A stretch of DNA of 34,721 nucleotides from an uncultured Prevotellaceae bacterium (GCA_900316985.1 ONFE01000019.1:1-34721), one strand, 5' to 3'. Positions 6,333 through 16,281 are shown, counted from the first letter of the stretch. Notes: a model not told the origin generated them from the letters alone. Program-made: numbers and translations.

Positions 6333-6364
6333 CAAAGATACGACATAAATTCCGACTATGCAAA
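6333..6364 (-). promoter_or_regulatory. frr promoter
   Basis: On the minus strand, TTTG (6361-6364), a 20-bp spacer and TATCTTTG (6333-6340). Confidence 0.75.
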
Positions 6365-6392
6365 GCATTTTGTGAAAAAAGTGAGAAAAAAT

Positions 6393-6423
6393 TTTGTTAA
6401 ATGCCATAAGTTTTATACCTTTG
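6393..6423 (+). promoter_or_regulatory. Promoter of the histidine kinase cluster
   Basis: TTTG (6393-6396), a 19-bp spacer and TACCTTTG (6416-6423). It supports the kinase start at ATG 6459 rather than an upstream in-frame ATG at 6372, which would precede the promoter. Confidence 0.75.
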
Positions 6424-6458
6424 CCTACATAAATACCTATGATACTATTAGCCTAAGA

Positions 6459-8555
6459 ATGATTCAGCAAACGTGTGACATCTCATTATGGAGTCTCGAT
6501 CATTACGTAATCAGCGTAGTGGTTGCTATGTTGCTGGCGATACTAGTTGTGGTGTTTTACAACCGTGTCTATATCAGACGCGCCAAGGATGCCAATGCCC
6601 GTCAGAAGGAGCAGAACGCCCATCTGGCACTGGTGTTACAGGCAGGACGCCTGCGCATCTGGAAGTATTTGCCTGCTACCCGTCATTATTTCTTCCTCTC
6701 TGAAGAGGGTACGATGGAACAGCGCTATAATCCAATTGATTTCGCGCAGTTCTTCGACCGCGACGATTTCGAGCGGTTGCGCTCCACCATCTTCGAGATT
6801 TGTGAGGGCAGGAAGAACAGTGCCGTCGTCACCATGGTCAGCAATGCCAAGGACGAGGCTTTCCTTCGTCATTACGAGGTGACGATCTCCGTGGACCGTC
6901 GTGACAGCAGGGGACGTGTGACCAGCGTCTTCGGCATTCAGCACGACGTGACCGATGAATATCGCCGTCTGGAGTCTGTCAACCAGTTGCTGCTGCGCTA
7001 TCATACCGTGTTCAGCACTTCGCTGATTGATATGATTTACTATGACAAAAATGGTGTGTTGCGCGACATCAACGAGCGTGCCTGCAAGGCCTTTGGCGTC
7101 AGTGACCGTGAGTTTGTGCTGCAGAACGAGTTTCTGCTGAAGAACAATCCCATCTTTGCCGATGTCGATGTCGAGTCGATGGATAATACACGTACTTCGT
7201 CTATCGTCAACTTCCATAATTACGAAGACCCGATTTATCACCTGGATGAGTTTGGCTTGGCAGGCAAGAAGATGTACTATGACTCTACCATCAACCCCAT
7301 CCGCGATGCCCAGGGCAATCTGGAGGGCGTCTATATGGCTGGTCGAGATATTACGGAGATGGTGGTGTCGTACCACCGTCAAAAGGAAGGTGCGGAGCAG
7401 TTGCGCAAGGTCAACGAGAACATCCAGCGGTATATCTCTAATATCAATTATGCACTGCGCGTCAGTGATATCCGCATGGTGAACTACTATCCCAACAGCT
7501 TCACGCTGGAGCTCTCTGACAATATCACGCAGTCGCAGATGAAGCTGTCGCAGTTGCGTTGCATCCGTCTGGCCACACCCCGTTTCCGTCGTACCGTGTC
7601 GAGTGTGCTGAACCGCATGGACCATTTGTCGCCTTATAATATAAATGTGACTATCGAGACCGAGATTCGTGACAAGAAAGGTCGCCAGATATGGATGCTG
7701 TTCAACATGGTACCGATGCTAGGTGACAGTGGCAAGGTAGAGCGCTACTATGGTTTGTGTCGTGAGATGACTGATATGGTTGAGATGGAGAAACTTTTGG
7801 CTCTAGAAACCAAGAAAGCCCAGGAGACCGAGTTGCTGAAACAGTCGTTCCTGGCGAATATGAGCTATGAGATTCGTACTCCGCTGAACAACGTCGTCGG
7901 TTTTGCCCAACTCTTCACCGTGCCCCACGACGAGGCCGACGAGCCCGCTTTCGTGGAGCAAATTAAGATTAACTCCAACAACATGCTGACACTGGTCAAT
8001 GACGTCATGCTGCTGTCCAGTCTGGATGCCAACATGGTGGAATACCATAAGGATTATATCGACTTCGCACAGGTATTCGCCAGCCATTGCCAGATAGGGT
8101 GGAGCACGGCCAATACACAGGTGAAGACTGTGATAGACAATCCATACGAGAGTTTGGTGCTCAACATCGACCTGGAGCACGTGGGCAAGGTCATTGAGAG
8201 ACTCTGCTGGCTGTCGGCACTGACATTGAAGGAGGGCTATGTCATGGCCCGTTACGAATATCGTCGTGGCGAACTGCTGATAACCATCGAGGATACTGGT
8301 GACGGTATCCCAGAGGAAGGTATGGCCCATCTCTTCGACCGTTTTGTGCATAATGTCGACAATCATCTGCTGGGTACAGGCCTCGACCTGCCTATTGTTC
8401 AGGCCATGGTGAACCAGATGGGTGGCACCATTGAGATAGAGTCTACGTTACACAAGGGCACCACTGCATGGGTTTCCATCCCCTGTGAGGCGAAGAACAT
8501 CGAAAGACGACGTGAGGAAATAACAACAAACGCAACAGAAAACATCCTGCTATGA
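6459..8555 (+). CDS. PAS sensor histidine kinase homologue lacking the phosphoacceptor His (first of four)
   Basis: A 698-residue protein with one membrane helix (about residues 12-35) and three PAS-like regions (about 45-160, 170-305, 310-445; the second ends GVYMAGRDITE). A HisKA-like region and HATPase domain follow. The H-box reads FLANMSYEIRTPLN, with Y470 in place of histidine (codon TAT at 7866-7868). The N-box is also degenerate: LCWLSALTL, with L585 where the Mg-binding Asn belongs. The G1 box DTGDGIP and F-box LFDRF remain, and the G2 box reads GTGLDLPI. It is therefore probably a pseudokinase that senses or scaffolds. Its TGA overlaps the next ATG (ATGA), so it is coupled to the canonical kinase downstream. 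Confidence 0.9.
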   Translation: MIQQTCDISLWSLDHYVISVVVAMLLAILVVVFYNRVYIRRAKDANARQKEQNAHLALVLQAGRLRIWKYLPATRHYFFLSEEGTMEQRYNPIDFAQFFDRDDFERLRSTIFEICEGRKNSAVVTMVSNAKDEAFLRHYEVTISVDRRDSRGRVTSVFGIQHDVTDEYRRLESVNQLLLRYHTVFSTSLIDMIYYDKNGVLRDINERACKAFGVSDREFVLQNEFLLKNNPIFADVDVESMDNTRTSSIVNFHNYEDPIYHLDEFGLAGKKMYYDSTINPIRDAQGNLEGVYMAGRDITEMVVSYHRQKEGAEQLRKVNENIQRYISNINYALRVSDIRMVNYYPNSFTLELSDNITQSQMKLSQLRCIRLATPRFRRTVSSVLNRMDHLSPYNINVTIETEIRDKKGRQIWMLFNMVPMLGDSGKVERYYGLCREMTDMVEMEKLLALETKKAQETELLKQSFLANMSYEIRTPLNNVVGFAQLFTVPHDEADEPAFVEQIKINSNNMLTLVNDVMLLSSLDANMVEYHKDYIDFAQVFASHCQIGWSTANTQVKTVIDNPYESLVLNIDLEHVGKVIERLCWLSALTLKEGYVMARYEYRRGELLITIEDTGDGIPEEGMAHLFDRFVHNVDNHLLGTGLDLPIVQAMVNQMGGTIEIESTLHKGTTAWVSIPCEAKNIERRREEITTNATENILL

Positions 8556-10615
8556 GCATACTGACAAACATATATCTCCTATCGTACCACCTGTCGCTGG
8601 CAACCATGTGGCAGCCATTGCTGCTGGTGTTTATTGTCATCGTGCTGGTTTGTGTGCTGATACAAAACCATCGGGTGCGTCGTCGTGTCCACCAGAGCGT
8701 AGTCTCTGCTGCCACCACCTACGAAATGATGGAGAAAGCGCTGAAGATAGCCGACAACGATGTCGTCATCTATGATATTCAAAAAGGTACCATTAGGCGA
8801 CTCAGAGGTAGTCTGTTTACCACTGCTGAGATGCCTGCATCAGAATTCAGCAAGCATCTGCATCCTGACGATGTGGCGCAGGCACTGGCTACCGTCCACC
8901 AGCTGATTGATGGCAAAAAGCAGTCGGTAGAATATAGCTATCGCTGGAATATCAGCCCTGACGGTGAGGAACCCGAATGGCTCTATATCCGCAACAATAG
9001 TGTGACTGAATATGTGGCGGGCAACAGCAAACCTGTCAGCATTATCAGTGTGCTCGTCGATGAAACCGACATACGCCGTCAGCAGTTGGAGGAAGAAGGG
9101 CTCACCCAGCGCTATATGCAGATCTTTGAAGGCTCTATCGTGGGACTGTCGTTCTATTCTCCTGAAGGCTGGCTCTTGGCTTCCAATAAGATGATGCGTG
9201 AGATCTGCCACTTCGACAGCGATGAGGGCGATGCCTTCTTCTCAAAGGTGAATCTCTTCGATATGGCTCCCTTCAACGAAGTCCTCGACCGCTATCATCC
9301 CAACGAATACCTCGCCTGCTCGCTGAGTGTGGTTCCTGAGCGCGACATGTACATCTATCTGGAAATAGGCGTACACCCCATCTATGATGAGGAAGGCAAG
9401 CTCATCTACCTCTCCGTGGCCGCTCGAGACATCTCAGAAGAGCGCGACCTGTATATCCAGGCCAAGAAGAACGACCTCGAAATCCAAAAGATCAACGAGT
9501 CTATCCAACTCTACGAGAAGGAGTTGCGCTACATGATGGAGACCTGTGGCTTGCAGGCATGGCGCATCTCTCTGGAGCGCAATGTGATAGAGTTCTATAG
9601 CGGACTGAGTACCGTTGACCGCCAGTTTACCCTACAGGAGCTCAAGTCGATGTTTAGTCACCAGGAAGACGAGATTGTGCGCAGCCTCGACAATCCCGCT
9701 GAAGCCATTGCCAAGCCCCTTAGCTATATAGGACCGATGAATGCTGACGTCATATCAGGCCACCGCGAGCCTCAGTGGGTACAGATCAATAGCATCCCAG
9801 AATACGATGAAGAAGGCCAGCTCAAGGGAGCCTTCGGTATCTGGCGCAACATTCATCAGCTCATGCACAAGCAGGAGTTGCTCAAGCAAGAAACCGAGCG
9901 TGCCAACGACTCTGGTCGTATGAAGAGTGCCTTCTTGGCCAATATGACCCACGAGATTCGTACGCCGCTTAATGCCATTGTCGGTTTCAGCGATGTCCTG
10001 CCCCTGCTGACTACCCCTGAAGAGCGACAGGAGATGATCAATCTCATCATGGACAATTGTGATATGCTGCTGCGCCTGGTCAACGACATGCAGGACGCTG
10101 CCAAGCTCGATGTCAGTGGAACCGTCGAGATTGTGCCCATGAAGACAGATTTCTCCAAGTACTTCGATCACCTCTGTCAGCAGCTCAAGGAGCGAATGAG
10201 AGAGCCGGCTATCGAGTTCCTTACAGACAATCCTTATCCCACCTACGTCACCGTCTTAGACGAGATGCGAATCCGTCAGGTCTATACCAACTTCGTCACC
10301 AATGCCGTCAAGTACACCCATCAGGGACATATCAAGGTCGGCTACCGCAAAGAGTGGCGCGAGGAAAACGGCGAGAGCCTGGAGGGCCTCTATCTCTATT
10401 GCGAAGACACAGGCGATGGAGTGCCCAAGGAGATGCAAGACAAGCTCTTCGAGCGCTTCTTTAAACTCAACGACTATATACAGGGTACAGGTCTCGGCCT
10501 CTCCATCTGTAAGGCCATCGCCAAGGCCAGCCATGGACAAATCGGAATGCACTCCGAGGGACAAGGCCAAGGCTCTACCTTCTGGATGTGGATACCCTGT
10601 CAAGAAATCAAATAG
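8552..10615 (+). CDS. PAS sensor histidine kinase, canonical (second of four)
   Basis: A 687-residue protein with one membrane helix (about residues 20-42), three PAS-like regions (including ISVLVDETDI and YLSVAARDISEERD ends), then HisKA and HATPase domains. The H-box is FLANMTHEIRTPLNAIVG with H467 intact. The N-box YTNFVTNAVKYT, G1 DTGDGVP, F-box LFERFF and G2 GTGLGLSI are complete, so it should autophosphorylate. It has no receiver, phosphotransfer or DNA-binding domain. It starts inside the last codons of the first kinase gene and ends 15 bp before the third. Confidence 0.93.
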   Translation: MSILTNIYLLSYHLSLATMWQPLLLVFIVIVLVCVLIQNHRVRRRVHQSVVSAATTYEMMEKALKIADNDVVIYDIQKGTIRRLRGSLFTTAEMPASEFSKHLHPDDVAQALATVHQLIDGKKQSVEYSYRWNISPDGEEPEWLYIRNNSVTEYVAGNSKPVSIISVLVDETDIRRQQLEEEGLTQRYMQIFEGSIVGLSFYSPEGWLLASNKMMREICHFDSDEGDAFFSKVNLFDMAPFNEVLDRYHPNEYLACSLSVVPERDMYIYLEIGVHPIYDEEGKLIYLSVAARDISEERDLYIQAKKNDLEIQKINESIQLYEKELRYMMETCGLQAWRISLERNVIEFYSGLSTVDRQFTLQELKSMFSHQEDEIVRSLDNPAEAIAKPLSYIGPMNADVISGHREPQWVQINSIPEYDEEGQLKGAFGIWRNIHQLMHKQELLKQETERANDSGRMKSAFLANMTHEIRTPLNAIVGFSDVLPLLTTPEERQEMINLIMDNCDMLLRLVNDMQDAAKLDVSGTVEIVPMKTDFSKYFDHLCQQLKERMREPAIEFLTDNPYPTYVTVLDEMRIRQVYTNFVTNAVKYTHQGHIKVGYRKEWREENGESLEGLYLYCEDTGDGVPKEMQDKLFERFFKLNDYIQGTGLGLSICKAIAKASHGQIGMHSEGQGQGSTFWMWIPCQEIK

Positions 10616-10630
10616 TAAGAACTATCAGCC

Positions 10631-13411
10631 ATGCACAAAAGCTATCGACACCTCGTGACCGTCCTCTGTCTGCTGCTGTTCACCCCCGTAAAGGCACAGA
10701 GTCTCGCAGACAGCCTGCGCATCTTCGACCGTGAGCATCCCCTCGTCTATGAAGACGCCTGGGATCTCTGGCCCTATTCCTTCCTCAATGCGGAAGGAGA
10801 AGCCGTCGGATATAATATTGACCTCGTCAAGCTCATCCTCGACGAGCTCGATATTCCTTATATTATCAAGCTCAAACCCACCAAGAAAGCCCTCGAAGAT
10901 ATTCGTGATGGTCGGGCTGACCTGATGCTGGCCATGGATGCCCCCTACCACCAGCAATATGGACACTTCGGCCGCTCCGTCGTGCAGATCTTCACCCACA
11001 GCCTGTTGCGTCGCAAGGCCGACCCACTGCGCATTAAAACCCAGGCAGACCTGGAAGATAACCACATCATCGTCCATGAGGGCAGCTTCTCTCATCATTA
11101 TATGATTGACCATGGCCTGGTGCAACAGACCACGCCCTATGACGACATGCGAGAAGCCACGCAGTACGTGCATAACACCCCTAACCAGCAGATTCTCTGG
11201 AACACGCTTTCTCTCCGCTGGCTCATGCGAACCTTGCCCTTTCCTGACCTTGAGCTCACGCCCGTCAAGATGCCACATGGCGAGTATAAGTTCGTGTCAA
11301 ACCAGCAAGTCCTGTTAGACATCGTCGACGAGATATATACCCGCCTCGATGCAGAAGGTCAGTTGCAAGGCATACAAAACAAGTGGTTCTATCCCGACCG
11401 CAAAGATACAGGCGTGCCCACGTGGATATGGATTGTGATAGCCGCTATGGTACTCGTGCTCCTGATAGCCCTCGCTTACTATGCCGTTTATCGTCTGCGC
11501 GAGAAGAAGATGACCAAAACCATCCGTCGCAGCAACACCCGTCTGGCACATATCCTCAGTACGTGGAACGTGCATCTGTGGACGTTCAATGTAGAGAAGA
11601 AGACCGTCACCGTCTATAACGAGAAGGGCGAGATAGAGGCCGATAATCAGCCGCCCACCTTCTTCTTCAACCGCGTGCAGGCAGAGGATGTGAAACTCAT
11701 GAGCAGCGTGTTGTTACAGTTAGCCGAAGGCAAGATCAACAAGAAGAAAATCGAGGTGCGTTCAAAGGATGCCCAAACGGGTGAGCTACGCATTCTCTCT
11801 GTCGTCATGTCCGTCTTCCGCCGTGACAAATCGGGCGCGACTACCGATATCATCGGCACCTATTGCGACGTTACTGACGACCGTCAGCGCCAGCAGAAGG
11901 TCAAAGACACGATGCTGCGTTACCACTCCATCTTCCACTCGGCCATGATTGACTCTATTGTGTACGACAGCAAGGGCTATATCTATGACATGAACGAGAA
12001 AGCCGCTCAGGCCTTCCCCGGTGGTAAGGAGGGAGCACTGAAAAACAATATCAATCTGCGCGACGTGCTGGGTGGTGAAGTATCGTTGGAAACGATGCAG
12101 CCCTCCTATTTTACCAGGTTGTATGAGGCAGGCCATGACGACCGTGTCTTCAATCCCAAGCTGCACAAGCGCCGGATGTACTATGAGCTTCAGCTAATGC
12201 CGCTGCGCGACGACAAGGGACAGTTGCTCGACGTCTTTGGTTCGGGACGTGACGTGACAGAGGTCGTCAAGTCGTATCAGCGTCTGCAGCATAACATCGA
12301 GTTGCAGGAGCATGCCAACGAAGAGATGAATACCTATTTCCGTAACATTAACTACGTGTTGCAGAACGGTGGTGTGCGTATGGCACGCTATTCACCTGAC
12401 ACACACACACTGTTAGTCTATACGAATGTAGGTCGCGAGCAGAGCAAACTGACTCAGACGCGTATTCTGGCACTGACGGCCGACGATTCAAGGCGTCGCG
12501 CCCAGCGTATGTTCAACAGCATGGACAACCGCACGCTATCGCCGCTGAAAGCCTCTTTCAATACCATCATTCGTATCAAGAAGGGCATGCGCCTCAGTCT
12601 CCTGATATCTTTCGTTCCTGTGTTGGACGACCAGGGACAGGTGAAGGAGTATTTCGGTGCTTTGCGTGACATCAGCGAAATCAAGGCTGCTGAAGATAAG
12701 GTGGCTCAGGAGAGTGCCAAGGCACAGGAGGTGGAGACCGTCAAGAACGCTTTCCTCCGCAATATGAGCTATGAGATTCGTACCCCGCTCAGCTCGGTAA
12801 TTGGTTTCGCAGAACTCTTCGAGATGTCGCACGGCACCGAAGACGAGACACTCTTTATCGAGCAGATCAAGAAGAACTCTGCCCAGCTGCTGAAGCTGAT
12901 TAACGATATCCTGTTCCTGTCACGACTGGATGCCGGCATGATTGAGTTTAAGAAGAAGCCTATCGACTTCGCTCAGTTCTTCGATGCCCGCTGTCAGTCG
13001 ATGTGGACGGCTCACCACCATGAAGGTGTGGACTTTGTCATGGACAATCCTTACCAGCAGCTGGTGGTCGATATTGACGACCAGAATTTAGGTATCGTCA
13101 TCGACCAGATTATGGAGAATGCCACCCGACATACCACTAATGGTACGGTGCGTGCCAGCTATGAGTACACGGGTGAAGACATTGCGATGGCTTTCCAGGA
13201 TACGGGTAGTGGTATCTCTGAAGACCGTATGAAGCAGATTTTCGAGCGCTTCGTATCGTCGGGTGGTCATGGTACCGGCCTCGGCCTTGCTATCTGTCAT
13301 GAGATTACTACTCAGATGGGTGGTAAGATTCGTATCAAGTCGGAGGTGGGCAAGGGTACCATCGTCTGGGTAAGCATACCGTGTAAGTGTACTGAAATGG
13401 TCAGAATATAG
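10631..13411 (+). CDS. Sensor kinase with periplasmic binding domain, phosphoacceptor His replaced by Tyr (third of four)
   Basis: A 926-residue protein with a signal peptide (about 1-22, ending VKAQ) and a periplasmic type 3 solute-binding domain (about 30-255, with WPYSFLNAEGEAVGYNIDL). A membrane helix (about 264-288), three PAS-like regions, and HisKA and HATPase domains follow. This layout recalls BvgS/EvgS-type sensors. The H-box is FLRNMSYEIRTPLSS with Y714 instead of histidine (codon TAT at 12770-12772). The ATP-binding site looks complete: N-box IMENATRHT (N830), DTGSGIS, IFERF and GTGLGLAI. It may bind ATP, and could phosphorylate a partner in a mixed dimer, but cannot use the usual His itself. 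Confidence 0.9.
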   Translation: MHKSYRHLVTVLCLLLFTPVKAQSLADSLRIFDREHPLVYEDAWDLWPYSFLNAEGEAVGYNIDLVKLILDELDIPYIIKLKPTKKALEDIRDGRADLMLAMDAPYHQQYGHFGRSVVQIFTHSLLRRKADPLRIKTQADLEDNHIIVHEGSFSHHYMIDHGLVQQTTPYDDMREATQYVHNTPNQQILWNTLSLRWLMRTLPFPDLELTPVKMPHGEYKFVSNQQVLLDIVDEIYTRLDAEGQLQGIQNKWFYPDRKDTGVPTWIWIVIAAMVLVLLIALAYYAVYRLREKKMTKTIRRSNTRLAHILSTWNVHLWTFNVEKKTVTVYNEKGEIEADNQPPTFFFNRVQAEDVKLMSSVLLQLAEGKINKKKIEVRSKDAQTGELRILSVVMSVFRRDKSGATTDIIGTYCDVTDDRQRQQKVKDTMLRYHSIFHSAMIDSIVYDSKGYIYDMNEKAAQAFPGGKEGALKNNINLRDVLGGEVSLETMQPSYFTRLYEAGHDDRVFNPKLHKRRMYYELQLMPLRDDKGQLLDVFGSGRDVTEVVKSYQRLQHNIELQEHANEEMNTYFRNINYVLQNGGVRMARYSPDTHTLLVYTNVGREQSKLTQTRILALTADDSRRRAQRMFNSMDNRTLSPLKASFNTIIRIKKGMRLSLLISFVPVLDDQGQVKEYFGALRDISEIKAAEDKVAQESAKAQEVETVKNAFLRNMSYEIRTPLSSVIGFAELFEMSHGTEDETLFIEQIKKNSAQLLKLINDILFLSRLDAGMIEFKKKPIDFAQFFDARCQSMWTAHHHEGVDFVMDNPYQQLVVDIDDQNLGIVIDQIMENATRHTTNGTVRASYEYTGEDIAMAFQDTGSGISEDRMKQIFERFVSSGGHGTGLGLAICHEITTQMGGKIRIKSEVGKGTIVWVSIPCKCTEMVRI

Positions 13412-13430
13412 AGGAGGGGAGGATATAATA

Positions 13431-16202
13431 ATGAAACAGTCAATCAAATATATACTTGTTGCTTTGTTCCTTGCTGTCCTGCCTCTGACGGTTGTCGCCA
13501 AAGACTTCTATGGCTATACCGAAGAGAACCCGCTGATTGTTGCCTGCGACTGGGACTTCCGTCCCTTTGAGTTCCTTGACAGTGAGGGACAGCCGGCAGG
13601 CTATAATGTGGAGGTGCTCGATATCATTCTGAACCGTTTGGAGATTCCTCATAAGTTTGTTATGCAGGAGTGGCAGGCTGCCAGCGATATGTTTGTCAAG
13701 CATGAGGCCGACCTGCTTCATGCCTTGTCTATCTACTATAAGGAACGCCCGTTCCTACAGACGAAGAAGTATGTCAACTACTATAATCTCCGTGCCGTTC
13801 GTCGCGTTGATACGCCGCCTTTCAGCAGCATTGACAATACCAGCAAGGGCGTTAAGGTCGGTGTCAAGAAGAACGACTATGCTGCCCTGCGCATCAGCGA
13901 AATCGACACCATCCCCTTTACGGTGCAGTATCTGTCGCCTAAGGATGGACTCGTACGGGTAAGGAGTCGTCAGAGCGATTATTATATCTGGGGACAGATA
14001 CCCTTGGAGAAGAAGATTCAGGAGTTAGGTATCGATAGCTTGGTATTGGACGATGTGAAAGACATCCCTGCTGGTGAACTGCATATCATTGGCTATGAGA
14101 TGGATGTGCTTGACGCCATTGACGACCAGTACACCCGTCTGGAACAGTCGGGCGACCTACAGCGCATCTACGACAAGTGGTTCCACCCGGAGCGTGTTCA
14201 CGACAATGCCTCTCCGCTGGCTCCATTCATTCTGATTGGTCTCGTCGTAGCGGGCATCGCACTCTTCATTGCTGGCCGTATCATCTATCAGCGTGTCAAC
14301 GACTCAATACGTCGCAATACGGAGTTGAACAGTATCATGGCTCAGGCCCTCGACATGGACGACTACATCGTGCTGGAGTATGATATCGTCCTTGGCATTG
14401 TCAAGAATGTCTATGGCACGCTGTTGCCCGTCAGCGGTATTCCTATTGAGGAACTGATAGAGCGTGTTGCCCCTGAGGAGCGTGACGAATTCCGCATGTA
14501 TGTCAACTGCATGAAGCGTGGCGACTGTGAATCGTGGAACTTGCAGCGCCGCTATAATACCGGTACCAGCGATAAACCCTGTTGGAAGACCTTCGTGGGT
14601 GGCGCTGTGCTGGAGCGCGAGAATGGCGTGCCCCGATATATCCTGCATACTGTCAAGGATATTACCAAGGATCTGGAAGAAGAACAACGTGACGAGGAGT
14701 TGGCCAACAAGTATTTGAAGGTATTCGAAACCAATATGATGGCCATGTCGTTCCACGATGCCGACGGATTCCTGATTAATATGAATCAGCGCATGCGCGA
14801 ATTGCTGGAGATTACCCCTGAGCGCGAACAGCATTTCCGTGAGACCTCCTTCTTGGAAGATCCGTTCCTCAAAGGCTATGTCAGCCAGAGCCACTTTGAT
14901 ACCTTCCATGTCTGTGGTCGTATGTTCTATCCGAATTGGGGACTCGACAAGTATATCGAGACGAGGGTCGTACCCGTCAAGAACGAAGCGGGACAGTTGG
15001 TTTATTATATCATCTCTTCTCGTGATGTCTCTGCCGAGCGCGACATGTATATGAAGCAGCGTAAGCACGAGCGCCAGCTGAAGGAGACGCACAATGCCAT
15101 CAACCGCTATGAGCAGCGCCTGCGCTACCTGTTGGAGGAGAGCAACATGTATGTGTGGACTTTCAATCCCTTTGAACGTATTATCCGCTTCTCGCGTTCT
15201 TTGCGTCAGACGGAATACTCTCTGTCCCTTGACGACTACTTGGCAGGTATGGCTGCCGATCACCGTGCTGAGGCTGAGCAGGTATTCCGCGACTTGGTAT
15301 TGAACGGAAAGCCCTTTAATGTCATTCACGAGTTTGACTATACGCCCGTGACCGACTGTCTGACGTGGTTTGCCATTACGGGTATTCCTGTCATAGACGA
15401 GGATGGCCATTCCAAGGAGTATTTCGGATTGGTGCGCGACATCTCTGACCTGATGCTGGCCCAAAAGAAGCTCCGTGAAGAGACGGCACGTGCCGAGGAT
15501 TCGGGTCGCCTGAAGAGTGCCTTCCTGGCCAATATGACCCATGAGATTCGCACACCACTCAATGCCATCGTCGGTTTCAGCGACTTGCTGCAGATGGTGG
15601 ATAGTCCTGACGAGCGTCGCGAATTCATCCGTATCATTCGCAGCAACTGCGACATGCTGCTCCGACTCATCAACGACATTCTGGAAGCCAGCAGCATGGG
15701 ACAGGCTATTGCCATAGAAGCGACGCCCATCGACCTGCCGCCCGTCTTCAACGACATCTGTCAGACCCTCGAACAGCGCGTACAGGGCACGGGTGTAGAG
15801 TTTCTGATAGACAATCCTTACGAGACGTTGCCTGTAGTGATGGATAAGGGGCGCCTCCAGCAGTTGCTGACCAACTTTGTAACGAATGCGGTCAAATATA
15901 CGCAGCAGGGACATATCAAGGTAGGCTATCGCAAGGAGTCACGAGAGATTGACCGCCAGCGCAAGGATGGTCTGTGCTTCTACTGTGAGGACACGGGAGC
16001 CGGTATTCCCAAGGAGAAGCAGGCTGCCGTCTTCGAGCGTTTTGTCAAGCTCAACGACTTTGTACAGGGTACGGGTCTTGGACTCGCTATCTGTAAGTCT
16101 ATCGTCGACAAGTGTGGCGGTCGCATCGGTGTCACCTCAGAGGGTGAAGGTCACGGTAGCACCTTCTGGTTCTGGGTACCGCTTGTCGTTGAGCAGAGTT
16201 AG
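13431..16202 (+). CDS. Sensor histidine kinase with periplasmic binding domain, canonical (fourth of four)
   Basis: A 923-residue protein with a signal peptide (about 1-24), a type 3 solute-binding-like domain (about 33-255, with CDWDFRPFEFLDSEGQPAGY), a membrane helix (about 263-284), PAS-like regions, and HisKA and HATPase domains. The H-box FLANMTHEIRTPLNAIVG keeps H704 (CAT at 15540-15542). TNFVTNAVKYT, DTGAGIP, VFERF and GTGLGLAI are complete. A purine-rich GGGGAGG stretch lies 8-16 bp before the ATG. It probably acts with the Tyr-bearing kinase just upstream. No response regulator follows; the next gene is for cytochrome c assembly. Confidence 0.93.
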   Translation: MKQSIKYILVALFLAVLPLTVVAKDFYGYTEENPLIVACDWDFRPFEFLDSEGQPAGYNVEVLDIILNRLEIPHKFVMQEWQAASDMFVKHEADLLHALSIYYKERPFLQTKKYVNYYNLRAVRRVDTPPFSSIDNTSKGVKVGVKKNDYAALRISEIDTIPFTVQYLSPKDGLVRVRSRQSDYYIWGQIPLEKKIQELGIDSLVLDDVKDIPAGELHIIGYEMDVLDAIDDQYTRLEQSGDLQRIYDKWFHPERVHDNASPLAPFILIGLVVAGIALFIAGRIIYQRVNDSIRRNTELNSIMAQALDMDDYIVLEYDIVLGIVKNVYGTLLPVSGIPIEELIERVAPEERDEFRMYVNCMKRGDCESWNLQRRYNTGTSDKPCWKTFVGGAVLERENGVPRYILHTVKDITKDLEEEQRDEELANKYLKVFETNMMAMSFHDADGFLINMNQRMRELLEITPEREQHFRETSFLEDPFLKGYVSQSHFDTFHVCGRMFYPNWGLDKYIETRVVPVKNEAGQLVYYIISSRDVSAERDMYMKQRKHERQLKETHNAINRYEQRLRYLLEESNMYVWTFNPFERIIRFSRSLRQTEYSLSLDDYLAGMAADHRAEAEQVFRDLVLNGKPFNVIHEFDYTPVTDCLTWFAITGIPVIDEDGHSKEYFGLVRDISDLMLAQKKLREETARAEDSGRLKSAFLANMTHEIRTPLNAIVGFSDLLQMVDSPDERREFIRIIRSNCDMLLRLINDILEASSMGQAIAIEATPIDLPPVFNDICQTLEQRVQGTGVEFLIDNPYETLPVVMDKGRLQQLLTNFVTNAVKYTQQGHIKVGYRKESREIDRQRKDGLCFYCEDTGAGIPKEKQAAVFERFVKLNDFVQGTGLGLAICKSIVDKCGGRIGVTSEGEGHGSTFWFWVPLVVEQS

Positions 16203-16281
16203 ATAATTAAAAAAATGAAAAAATCAAGAATTGAAAAATAATTGGGGCGTTGAAGAGCTATTTAGATAAATAGATTGTTTT

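Noticed and set aside
6372-6458. Upstream ATG extending the first kinase by 29 residues
   Set aside because: The extension spans the promoter (6393-6423) and would not be transcribed. The membrane helix fits a start at 6459.
14304-15914. Long minus-strand open frame of 536 codons opposite the fourth kinase
   Set aside because: It is a shadow of a GC-rich kinase gene with complete H, N, G1 and G2 boxes on the plus strand. It shows no signal peptide or recognisable domain.
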